Assembly (NCBI GenBank): GCA_947374535.1
Contig: CANCCJ010000149.1
Span: 1-6,232, forward strand
Direction: 5' to 3'
Length of the DNA: 6,232 nucleotides
Source of the DNA: Comamonadaceae bacterium
GTDB lineage: Bacteria > Pseudomonadota > Gammaproteobacteria > Burkholderiales > Burkholderiaceae
This document shows, in pieces, positions 1 to 5,936 of this stretch. Made by a program: the position numbers and the translations under genes. Each line of letters opens with the position of its first letter. Position 1 is the first letter of the stretch. Below the pieces are notes generated by a model that worked only from the letters and a program-made list of their open reading frames with translations, searched no databases and was not told where the DNA came from.

Positions 1-15
1 CTGTGATGAGTTCAT
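1..15 (-). CDS. ccoN: Probable start of ccoN (cbb3 oxidase catalytic subunit I), five codons only
   Basis: Only the start is in the window. An ATG at 15-13 opens a frame reading M-N-S-S-Q that runs off the left edge. A good Shine-Dalgarno sequence, AAAGGTGA (26-19), precedes it, and a class II FNR-type promoter lies upstream. A nearer ATG at 29-27 hits a stop after five codons and is not the gene. The identity comes from context, not from the five residues: ccoI and ccoS lie immediately upstream on the same strand, and cbb3 loci commonly have ccoN next to these assembly genes. CcoN would be the membrane subunit holding the low-spin heme b and the heme b3-CuB oxygen-reduction site, which is the site that needs copper from CcoI and maturation by CcoS. 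It could be another gene of the same locus. Confidence 0.62.
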
Positions 16-49
16 CGGTCACCTTTCATTTTTCAAACCAGTATCCTCA

Positions 50-69
50 AATAACTCCAAGGAGTTATT
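50..69. repeat. Interrupted palindrome, 9-bp arms with 2-base centre, inside the ccoN promoter
   Basis: The arms AATAACTCC (50-58) and GGAGTTATT (61-69) are perfect reverse complements around AA (59-60). The element fills the space between the FNR box, which it overlaps by two bases, and the -10-like hexamer. As RNA on the minus strand it would form an 8-bp stem with a CUUG loop. No run of U follows (the tail is UGAGGAU), so it is a poor intrinsic terminator. It may be an operator for a second regulator or an mRNA element on transcripts reading from ccoS into ccoN. Its role is unknown. Confidence 0.7.
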
Positions 70-81
70 GATTCAAATCAA
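68..81 (-). promoter_or_regulatory. Perfect FNR/ANR binding site overlapping the ccoS stop codon
   Basis: The sequence TTGAT-TTGA-ATCAA on the minus strand (TTGAT-TCAA-ATCAA on plus) matches the FNR/ANR consensus TTGAT-N4-ATCAA at all ten specified bases. It begins at the last base of the final ccoS codon and includes the ccoS TGA stop (80-78). FNR-family proteins carry an oxygen-labile iron-sulfur cluster and activate transcription when oxygen is scarce. This is the established control for high-affinity cbb3 oxidases in many proteobacteria. The regulator gene itself is not in this window. Confidence 0.85.
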
Positions 82-215
82 TCGTCTCGAAGAATACGCT
101 CGCCTTCTTGCTCCACGCTGTCAAATTGGCCTTTGTGAATGGCCCACCAGAGGCCACCCAAGATAAAAAGTACCAACAGCACAGACAGCGGGATCAACAA
201 ATACAAGATATCCAT
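78..215 (-). CDS. ccoS: CcoS, cbb3-type cytochrome c oxidase assembly protein
   Basis: This 45-residue protein has a single hydrophobic helix at about residues 4-26, with paired Trp at the end (GGLWWAIH). A short soluble tail follows, with the family pattern GQFDSVEQEGERILRDD, matching the usual W..GQFDDLE...IL.D signature of CcoS. Family members are about 45-70 residues, so it is full length. CcoS is needed to insert the redox cofactors (heme b and CuB) into CcoN in the inner membrane. The start is the ATG at 215-213: it overlaps the ccoI stop as TGATG and has AAAGGA (226-221) five bases upstream, so translational coupling to ccoI is likely. A longer in-frame reading upstream from 353 is only shadow coding over ccoI. 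The stop codon lies inside the FNR box that serves the next gene. Confidence 0.93.
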   Translation of the reverse strand: MDILYLLIPLSVLLVLFILGGLWWAIHKGQFDSVEQEGERILRDD

Positions 216-2467
216 CAAAATCCTTTGGTGAGTCGCAAAGAGTTCAACACGACCCACAACGAGCTCAGCGCCATGCCCAGCCCTGCCAGCCAAGCAGGCA
301 ACAAACCCACCACAGCCAGAGGCACACACAAGGCGTTGTATGCAGCAGCCCACACCAAGTTTTGCTTGACCACCCGCAGGGTATGTCTGGCCAACTGGAC
401 GCTTTGCGCCACCACCAACAAGCTGCCGCCCATCAAGACCAAGTCCGATTTGGACTGAGCCAAGGGCACCGCATTGCCAAATGCCATGGACACATGCGCA
501 CCAGCAAGCACCGGACCGTCATTCAGACCATCACCCACCATCGCCACCCTCGCGCCTCGCGACTGAGCAGCTTGCATGCGAGAGAGCTTGTCTTGCGGTG
601 TGCACGCCCCAAATGCTTGGGAAATGCCCACCTCTTGCGCCACATGCTGTGCCGATTCAGGCCGATCGCCAGACAACAACAACACATCCAAGTTGAGATT
701 TTTCAGCGCCTGCACGGTTTGCACCGCGTCAGCACGGACATCTTCAGACAACTGCCAGCTGGCTAGCCACTCGTTTTCAGTGCATAAGTGTACTTGGCAA
801 ACCTGTGCTTTATCGGGTATTCCCTTAGTTCTTGAATTGCAAAACGTCGCCGACCCCAAACGCAGCACACCTTCCACGCGCCCCTCAAGACCCAGACCAA
901 TTCTTTCGTTCACATTTAGTGCTTCGGGCGCTGCACATAAGCCGGATGCCGCGTGCGCTTTAACCAAAGCCCGAGACAAGGGATGTACTGAATGTTTGGC
1001 CAGGGCAGCAGCCAAGCCCAAGGCGTATGCAGGCGTCACCCCCTCTGCCGTCATCACCTGCGTAATGCGCTGGCCGTCTTGGGTGAGCGTGCCAGTTTTG
1101 TCAAAAATCACCGTGTCAATCTCAGCCAACGACTCCAAAGCTTGTAGGTTACGCACCAACACGCCGTGGCGTGCGAGGTTACCAGCCGCAGCCAACATGG
1201 CCGCCGGTGTGGCCAACGACAAAGCACAGGGGCATGTCACCACCAGCACAGCCACCGCAACCATCAGGGCGTGACCGGGGTTGGTGGGCCACCAATACAC
1301 CGCCGACAAAACCGCCAGCACCAACACACCAATCAAGAAGGGTTTGGCAATGCGGTCTGCCAGTTGTGCCAAGCGCGGCTTTTGCAGCGACGCGTTTTCC
1401 ATCAAAGACACAATTTGCGAGAACTGCGTCCCCTCGCCCACTTGCACCACCCGCACGGTGACGATGCCACTGAGGTTATGACTGCCCGCCACCACCGTAT
1501 CGCCCACGCCACGCGCTTGCGGGCGTGACTCGCCAGTGAGCAAGGCTTCATCAGCCAAAGTCTGGCCTTGCAAAATCACACCATCGGCAGGGAAGCTCTC
1601 TGAGGGCGACACACGAATCACATCGCCCACCAGCACACGGCGTACGGCCACGCGCTCAAAATCACCGCTGGGCAGTTGACGTTCCACGCTGTCGGGCAAG
1701 CGGTTCATCAATGCTTCTAGCGCGCCTGCTGTGCGGTCACGCACACGCAACTCAAGCCACCGGCCCGTGAGCAAGAAGAACACAAACATGGTGAGCGAGT
1801 CGTAATACACCTCGGCACCGAACACCCCCTCGGGCTCGAACGTGGCGATGGAGCTGAGCAAAAAGGTAATCACCATGCCCAAAGCCACCGGCAAGTCCAT
1901 GCTCACACGTTGCGCACGGATGTCACGCAAGGCATTGCCAAAGAAAGGACCACACGAGAAAAACACCACGGGCAAGGTCAGCACCCATGACGCCCAGCGC
2001 AACAAAAAAACCATGTCAGGCGTGATGTCACCCTCGCGAGACACATAAGCGGGATAGGCATACATCATGACTTGCATCATGCAAAAGCCGGCCACCAACC
2101 AACGCCACAAGGCCCGGCGCCCCTCTTCATGGCGCGCTTGGCGCAAGCTACTATCGGCCGCTGGCAGCGCACCATAGCCAGCTTTGGCAATCGCCGCCAT
2201 CCATTGCGAGGGCTTTACCCGTGCAGCAGACCACACCACTTTGGCGCGATGCGTGGCTGCATTGACCTCTGCCGATTGCACGCCTGGCACTGACATGAGC
2301 GCCTCTTCGACAGTAAAAGCACAAGCCGCGCAGTGCATGCCTTGGATTACCACATGCGAATCCCAGTCATCACCATGGCTTGGGTTGGCGGTTTTGTGTG
2401 GCTGGCTGAAACGTAACCACTCTTGGCGGTCATCCAGCAGCTCAACCATTGAAGAATCAGAATGCAT
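215..2467 (-). CDS. ccoI: CcoI/FixI, Cu+-transporting P1B-type ATPase for cbb3 oxidase assembly
   Basis: This 750-residue inner-membrane P-type ATPase exports Cu+ for maturation of the CuB centre of cbb3 oxidase. A single N-terminal heavy-metal domain spans about residues 37-104, with GMHCAAC (Cys46, Cys49). Membrane helices lie at about 121-141, 153-171, 190-210, 222-237, 375-393, 402-425, 700-721 and 722-742. The actuator motif is TGES (311-314), the ion-site motif CPC (412-414), the phosphorylation motif DKTGT with Asp456, the nucleotide-domain HP at 495-496 and the hinge GDGLND (645-650). The helix 7 and 8 signatures N703-x6-YN and M732-x2-SS are those of Cu+ pumps (P1B-1). Adjacency to ccoS points to CcoI rather than a copper-detoxifying CopA. 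It lacks the Cys-rich N-terminal module of some FixI proteins. The ATG at 2467 has no Shine-Dalgarno sequence and an in-frame stop lies five codons upstream. Met7 (2449) is an alternative start, also without one. Confidence 0.95.
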   Translation of the reverse strand: MHSDSSMVELLDDRQEWLRFSQPHKTANPSHGDDWDSHVVIQGMHCAACAFTVEEALMSVPGVQSAEVNAATHRAKVVWSAARVKPSQWMAAIAKAGYGALPAADSSLRQARHEEGRRALWRWLVAGFCMMQVMMYAYPAYVSREGDITPDMVFLLRWASWVLTLPVVFFSCGPFFGNALRDIRAQRVSMDLPVALGMVITFLLSSIATFEPEGVFGAEVYYDSLTMFVFFLLTGRWLELRVRDRTAGALEALMNRLPDSVERQLPSGDFERVAVRRVLVGDVIRVSPSESFPADGVILQGQTLADEALLTGESRPQARGVGDTVVAGSHNLSGIVTVRVVQVGEGTQFSQIVSLMENASLQKPRLAQLADRIAKPFLIGVLVLAVLSAVYWWPTNPGHALMVAVAVLVVTCPCALSLATPAAMLAAAGNLARHGVLVRNLQALESLAEIDTVIFDKTGTLTQDGQRITQVMTAEGVTPAYALGLAAALAKHSVHPLSRALVKAHAASGLCAAPEALNVNERIGLGLEGRVEGVLRLGSATFCNSRTKGIPDKAQVCQVHLCTENEWLASWQLSEDVRADAVQTVQALKNLNLDVLLLSGDRPESAQHVAQEVGISQAFGACTPQDKLSRMQAAQSRGARVAMVGDGLNDGPVLAGAHVSMAFGNAVPLAQSKSDLVLMGGSLLVVAQSVQLARHTLRVVKQNLVWAAAYNALCVPLAVVGLLPAWLAGLGMALSSLWVVLNSLRLTKGF

Positions 2468-2503
2468 AGGAGGTGTAGCCTAACGGCTTCGTCTTGCCAG
2501 AGC

Positions 2504-2517
2504 TTGACATGCATCAA
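2504..2517. promoter_or_regulatory. FNR/ANR-like box shared by divergent ccoI and usp
   Basis: TTGAC-ATGC-ATCAA matches TTGAT-N4-ATCAA at nine of ten specified bases; C replaces T in the left half as read on plus. Its centre is 2510.5. A -10-like TAAGCT (2539-2544) for usp puts a start near 2551, with the box at about -40.5. On the minus strand, TAGGCT (2482-2477) puts a start near 2470 for ccoI, also about -40.5. Both hexamers match TATAAT only at the first, second and last positions, so they would depend on an activator. The box is seen; dual activation is inferred. Confidence 0.72.
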
Positions 2518-2573
2518 CACGGGACACACGACATGCGGTAAGCTCTGGCCGAAATCAACAAAAGGAGCAGTTT

Positions 2574-3017
2574 ATGTACAAACGAATTTTGGTAGCCACC
2601 GACGGCTCCACTTTGTCTAAAAAAGCCATTAACAGCGCCATTGAACTGGCAGCTTTGAGCGGTGCAGAACTGATTGCCGTCAAAGTAACCCCTCGCTACC
2701 CACAAAGTTACTTTGAAGGTTCACTGCCTTTGAGCGCCACTGAAGTTTCCAAAATTGAAAAAGGCTGGACCGACAACGCGCAAAAAGTCTTGGACGCTGT
2801 GGTGAAGTCAGCCAAAGCCAAAGGCGTTACCAGCAAGGCGGTGGTCGTCAAGTCCGATATCGTGTCTGATGCGCTGATTGCTGCAGCCAAGAAACACAAA
2901 GCCGATTTGATCGTGATGGCCTCGCACGGTCGCCGCGGCATTAAGCGCTTGCTGCTGGGCAGTGAAACACAACAGGTGTTGACACACGCCAATGTGCCGG
3001 TGCTGGTCTTGCGTTAA
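2574..3017 (+). CDS. Universal stress protein, UspA family
   Basis: This 147-residue soluble cytoplasmic protein is a single Usp domain of normal length (about 140-150). It starts with the family's strand 1, YKRILVATDGS, where Asp10 is the usual ATP-pocket aspartate. It ends with ASHGRRGIKRLLLGS (116-130) and VPVLVLR. The nucleotide motif G-x2-G-x9-G-S/T is present except that Ala116 replaces the first glycine, a substitution I regard as common among bacterial members, so ATP binding is likely but not certain. The ATG at 2574 has AGGAG (2563-2567) six bases upstream. The gene diverges from ccoI across an FNR-like box. FNR/ANR-controlled Usp proteins support survival under oxygen limitation in some Pseudomonas, so a similar role is inferred here. 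A specific partner or substrate cannot be read from the sequence. Confidence 0.95.
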   Translation: MYKRILVATDGSTLSKKAINSAIELAALSGAELIAVKVTPRYPQSYFEGSLPLSATEVSKIEKGWTDNAQKVLDAVVKSAKAKGVTSKAVVVKSDIVSDALIAAAKKHKADLIVMASHGRRGIKRLLLGSETQQVLTHANVPVLVLR

Positions 3018-3035
3018 CTTGCGTCCGAGCTGATG

Positions 3036-3063
3036 AAAAGGCCGCTCTGTTGAGCGGCTTTTT
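3036..3063 (+). terminator. Rho-independent terminator of usp, probably bidirectional
   Basis: Arms GCCGCTC (3041-3047) and GAGCGGC (3052-3058) form a 7-bp GC-rich stem with a TGTT loop, followed by five T (3059-3063). Four A lie upstream (3036-3039), so on the minus strand the same stem is followed by C and then four T. It sits 18 bases after the usp stop and 25 bases past the end of the convergent nitronate monooxygenase-like gene, so it can end both transcripts. Confidence 0.92.
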
Positions 3064-3088
3064 CTTTGGTTTAAAAACTATTTTTGCA

Positions 3089-4042
3089 TCAAAGCGCGAG
3101 GCGCTGCTTAGCCGCCTGGTACTCACGCTTCAATCGCGCGACCAGCTCAGCCGCAGGCACCACGGCCTTGACTGCACCAATACCTTGGCCACACCCCCAA
3201 ATGTCTTTCCAGGCCTTTTGTGCACCCCCACCAAAATTCATTTTGCTGGGATCGCTCTCGGGTAAATGCTCAGGGTCTAAGCCAGCCTTGAGAATAGAAG
3301 GAGCCAGATAGTTACCGTGCACGCCCGTGAACAAGTTGCTCAACACAATGTCGTCCGATGTGCCGTCCACCACGGCTTGCTTGTAATCATCCGCAGCACG
3401 CGCTTCTTCGGTAGCAATGAAGGCGGAGCCAATGTAGGCAAAGTCAGCGCCCATTGCTTGGGCCGCCAACACTGCACCGCCAGTGGCTATCGAACCGCTC
3501 AAAGCCACAGGGCCATCAAACCATTCACGAATTTCTTGAATCAAGGCAAAAGGGCTCTTCACACCCGCATGACCGCCTGCGCCAGCCGCCACGGCGATGA
3601 GACCGTCTGCGCCCTTTTCAATCGCCTTCTTGGCAAACTTGTTGTTGATGATGTCGTGCATCACGATACCGCCATAGCTGTGCGCCGCCGCATTCACGTC
3701 CTCACGCGCCCCTAACGACGTAATGATGATGGGCACCTTGTACTTCACGCACAACGCCATGTCGTGCTCTAAGCGGTCATTGCTTTTGTGCACGATTTGA
3801 TTGATAGCAAAGGGGGCAGCTGGATGGTCTGGATGCTCACGGTTGTGAGCCGCCAGCGCCTCAGTGATTTCAATCAACCACGCTTCCAGCTGCTCAGCGG
3901 GACGGGCATTGAGCGCAGGCATAGAGCCCACGACACCCGCCTTGCACTGCGCAATCACCAGCTTGGGGTTGCTGATGATGAACAACGGAGATGCGATGAC
4001 GGGGAACTTGAGCGATTGCAACACCGGAGGTAAACGCGACAT
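3089..4042 (-). CDS. Nitronate monooxygenase-family FMN flavoprotein (2-nitropropane dioxygenase-like)
   Basis: This 317-residue protein folds as an FMN-binding TIM barrel of the NMO/2-nitropropane dioxygenase family (usual length about 310-370). The N-terminus FPVIASPLFIIS is the family's first-strand pattern. The AGAGGHAG segment (153-160) carries His158, aligned with the catalytic His of nitronate monooxygenases. ALSGSIATGGAVLAAQAMGADFAYIGSAFIAT (180-211) is the phosphate-binding part of the flavin site, and KAWKDIWGCGQGIG (276-289) is a conserved C-terminal segment. The ATG at 4042 has AAGGG (4053-4049) six bases upstream. The gene lies downstream of the acyl-CoA dehydrogenase, separated by a hairpin. 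Known family members oxidise alkyl nitronates, reduce quinones with NADH, or act as enoyl reductases (FabK). The neighbours suggest a link to acyl-CoA metabolism, but the substrate cannot be assigned. No separate promoter is apparent. Confidence 0.88.
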   Translation of the reverse strand: MSRLPPVLQSLKFPVIASPLFIISNPKLVIAQCKAGVVGSMPALNARPAEQLEAWLIEITEALAAHNREHPDHPAAPFAINQIVHKSNDRLEHDMALCVKYKVPIIITSLGAREDVNAAAHSYGGIVMHDIINNKFAKKAIEKGADGLIAVAAGAGGHAGVKSPFALIQEIREWFDGPVALSGSIATGGAVLAAQAMGADFAYIGSAFIATEEARAADDYKQAVVDGTSDDIVLSNLFTGVHGNYLAPSILKAGLDPEHLPESDPSKMNFGGGAQKAWKDIWGCGQGIGAVKAVVPAAELVARLKREYQAAKQRLAL

Positions 4043-4061
4043 ATCAGACCCTTGAGAAAGT

Positions 4062-4085
4062 TCAGGGCACTCGAAAGTGCCCTGA
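4062..4085 (-). terminator. Hairpin between acyl-CoA dehydrogenase and NMO genes, weak terminator or processing site
   Basis: Arms TCAGGGCACT and AGTGCCCTGA form a perfect 10-bp stem. The loop is CGAA on plus and UUCG in the minus-strand transcript. On the minus strand the tail is ACUUUCUC, which is not a proper U-run. The stem ends only eight bases before the Shine-Dalgarno sequence of the NMO-like gene. It is probably a leaky terminator, or a stem protecting the 3' end of the dehydrogenase mRNA. The stem itself is certain and its activity is inferred. Confidence 0.65.
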
Positions 4086-4120
4086 GGATGGTTGGTTGGT
4101 TTTCGATAGCGTGTCGAAGT

Positions 4121-5911
4121 TTAGAAAGCCTCGAGCGCCAACTCAGTCACGCTGTCTGCACCGTCCACGATGCTGTCACGCATGCCTGGCACTTTGGTCA
4201 GGATGTGGTCGGCATAGAAACGTGCGGTGGTGATCTTGGATTGCATGAACACGGCTTCGTTGCCTTTGGCCAACTCAGCTTCCGCGACCAACAAAGCACG
4301 GCCCATTTGCCAGCCCGCCACCAAGTTGCCTGTGAGCATCAGGTAAGGCACGCTGCCTGCAAACACAGCGTTGGGGCTGGCTTTGGCGCCGGCCACCACG
4401 AAGTCGACCACATTCAAAAAGGCTTCGCGTGCAGCCTTCAAGCGTGCTGCCATCGCCTTGGCATTAGCGCTACCACTTTTGAGCAAGTCAGCTTCGGTGT
4501 TGGCGATTTGCGCCGCAATGCCTTTGGCAGTTTGGCCACCGTCACGACCAGTCTTGCGGCCGATCAAGTCGTTGGCTTGAATGGCGGTGGTGCCTTCGTA
4601 AATCGTCAAGATTTTGGCGTCGCGGTAGTACTGCGCGGCACCCGTTTCTTCAATAAAGCCCATGCCACCGTGCACTTGCACTCCCAAGCTGGTCACTTCC
4701 AAGCTCATCTCCGTGCTGAAGCCTTTGACCAAAGGCACCAAGAATTCGTAGAAGGCCAAGTTGTCTTTGCGTGTGTCGCTATCGGGATGGTGGTGCGAAG
4801 CGTCATACGCCGCAGCAGCTACGGTCGCCATCGCGCGGCAACCTTCGGTGTAGGCGCGCATGGTCATCAACATGCGACGAACATCGGGGTGGTGAATGAT
4901 GGGTGCGCTGGTTTTCATGCTGCCGTCCACTGGGCGGCTTTGCACACGGTCACGTGAGAACGTGACGGCCTTTTGATACGCACGTTCAGCAATGGAAATA
5001 CCCTGCACGCCCACGGCGTAACGTGCGGCGTTCATCATGATGAACATGTATTCAAGACCACGGTTTTCTTCGCCGACCAAGAAGCCAATCGCACCACCGT
5101 GGTCGCCATACTGCAACACTGCGGTTGGGCTGGCTTTGATGCCCATCTTGTGTTCAATGCTCACGCAATGCACATCGTTGCGTGCGCCCAATGAGCCGTC
5201 TTTGTTGACCATGAACTTAGGCACCACAAACAAGCTGATGCCCTTCACGCCTTCGGGTGCGCCTTGCACCCGGGCCAACACCAAGTGAATGATGTTCTCG
5301 GCCATGTCGTGTTCACCGTAGGTGATGAAAATCTTCGTGCCAAATACTTTGTAGGTGCCATCAGGCAAAGGCTCAGCGCGCGTGCGCACAGCGGCCAAAT
5401 CGGAGCCCGCTTGTGGCTCGGTCAAGTTCATCGTACCGGTCCACTCACCAGAGATGAGCTTCTCAAGGTAGGTGGCCTTTAGCTCGTCAGAGCCTGCGGT
5501 GAGCAAGGCTTCAATCGCACCGTCGGTCAACATGGGGCACAAAGCAAAGCTCATGTTGGCCGAGTTGAGCATTTCGCCGCAGGCTGCGCCAATGGTCTTG
5601 GGCAAGCCTTGGCCGCCGAAGTCTGCGGGGTGTTGCAGGCTTTGCCAGCCGCCTTCGCAGTACTGCTGATACGCCTCTTTGAAGCCAGCTGTAGTGGTCA
5701 CGTGACCGTCTTTAAAAAACGATGGATTCTTGTCGCCTTCCCAGTTCAAAGGCACGAGCACAGACTCGTTCAACTTCGCACATTCTTCGAGCACGGCTTG
5801 GGCGGTTTCTACGCCCATGTCTTCAAACGCAGGAATTTGGGCCACTTGTTCTAGGCCAGCCAAGTGTTCCATGTTGAACACCATGTCTTTGATGGGGGCG
5901 ATGTAACTCAT
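4121..5911 (-). CDS. Acyl-CoA dehydrogenase, large DmdC-like type with extra C-terminal domain
   Basis: This 596-residue FAD enzyme introduces the alpha-beta double bond in an acyl-CoA and passes electrons to ETF. The order is an N-terminal helical domain (about 35-155), a beta domain opened by MNLTEPQAGSDLAA (161-174, first acyl-CoA dehydrogenase signature), and a C-terminal helical domain with QVHGGMGFIEETGAAQYYRD (412-431). YEGTTAIQ (438-445) follows, whose Glu439 aligns with the catalytic base of medium-chain acyl-CoA dehydrogenase. About 130 further residues form the extra C-terminal domain of the 590-600-residue subgroup, which includes 3-methylmercaptopropionyl-CoA dehydrogenase. The start is the ATG at 5911 (MSYIAPIKDM), with GGAG (5924-5921) nine bases upstream. 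An in-frame TTG at 5926 overlaps that Shine-Dalgarno sequence and is rejected. etfA lies immediately upstream. Chain length or true substrate cannot be read from the sequence. Confidence 0.95.
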   Translation of the reverse strand: MSYIAPIKDMVFNMEHLAGLEQVAQIPAFEDMGVETAQAVLEECAKLNESVLVPLNWEGDKNPSFFKDGHVTTTAGFKEAYQQYCEGGWQSLQHPADFGGQGLPKTIGAACGEMLNSANMSFALCPMLTDGAIEALLTAGSDELKATYLEKLISGEWTGTMNLTEPQAGSDLAAVRTRAEPLPDGTYKVFGTKIFITYGEHDMAENIIHLVLARVQGAPEGVKGISLFVVPKFMVNKDGSLGARNDVHCVSIEHKMGIKASPTAVLQYGDHGGAIGFLVGEENRGLEYMFIMMNAARYAVGVQGISIAERAYQKAVTFSRDRVQSRPVDGSMKTSAPIIHHPDVRRMLMTMRAYTEGCRAMATVAAAAYDASHHHPDSDTRKDNLAFYEFLVPLVKGFSTEMSLEVTSLGVQVHGGMGFIEETGAAQYYRDAKILTIYEGTTAIQANDLIGRKTGRDGGQTAKGIAAQIANTEADLLKSGSANAKAMAARLKAAREAFLNVVDFVVAGAKASPNAVFAGSVPYLMLTGNLVAGWQMGRALLVAEAELAKGNEAVFMQSKITTARFYADHILTKVPGMRDSIVDGADSVTELALEAF

Positions 5912-5936
5912 GTTTGATGTCTCCAAAATTCAATAC

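Larger units (their letters stand above)
33..81 (-). promoter_or_regulatory. Class II FNR/ANR-type promoter upstream of ccoN
   Basis: On the minus strand a perfect FNR box (81-68) is followed by a -10-like hexamer GATACT (45-40), which matches TATAAT at four of six positions including the key A at the second and T at the last. Seven bases further is an A at position 33, a plausible start point. The box centre (74.5) is then 41.5 bases upstream of that start, the standard position for FNR-class activators that contact RNA polymerase directly. The resulting leader is about 18 bases and contains the Shine-Dalgarno sequence. Box and hexamer are seen in the sequence; the start point and activation are inferred. 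No recognisable -35 hexamer is needed in this promoter class. Confidence 0.75.

Noticed and set aside
27..29. ATG at 29-27 as the ccoN start
   Set aside because: The frame ends at a TGA after five codons, and the downstream ATG at 15 has the properly spaced Shine-Dalgarno sequence.
216..353. Longer N-terminal version of CcoS
   Set aside because: The extra 46 residues are out-of-frame reading over the ccoI 3' end. The CcoS family starts at the ATG at 215, which has its own Shine-Dalgarno sequence.
576..1274. Plus-strand open frame of 232 codons antisense to ccoI
   Set aside because: The composition (many Ser, Thr, Cys, Arg and Pro) and the lack of any recognisable motif match shadow coding of the ATPase on the other strand.
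2468..2475. Perfect AGGAGGTG Shine-Dalgarno-like sequence on the plus strand
   Set aside because: No start codon lies at a usable distance downstream; the next plus-strand ATG is about 35 bases away. It is probably chance.
2347..2529. Minus-strand 60-codon frame overlapping the ccoI start
   Set aside because: It overlaps the coding start of ccoI in another frame, runs through the FNR-like box, and has no family features or ribosome site.
4052..4957. Plus-strand open frame of 301 codons antisense to the acyl-CoA dehydrogenase
   Set aside because: It lies wholly opposite a clearly real gene, is rich in His, Gly, Ala and Arg as expected from reverse-complemented biased codons, and shows no domain and no convincing ribosome site.
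5912..5926. TTG start adding five residues to the acyl-CoA dehydrogenase
   Set aside because: The TTG overlaps the GGAG ribosome site used by the ATG at 5911, and family members begin MSY-type at that ATG.
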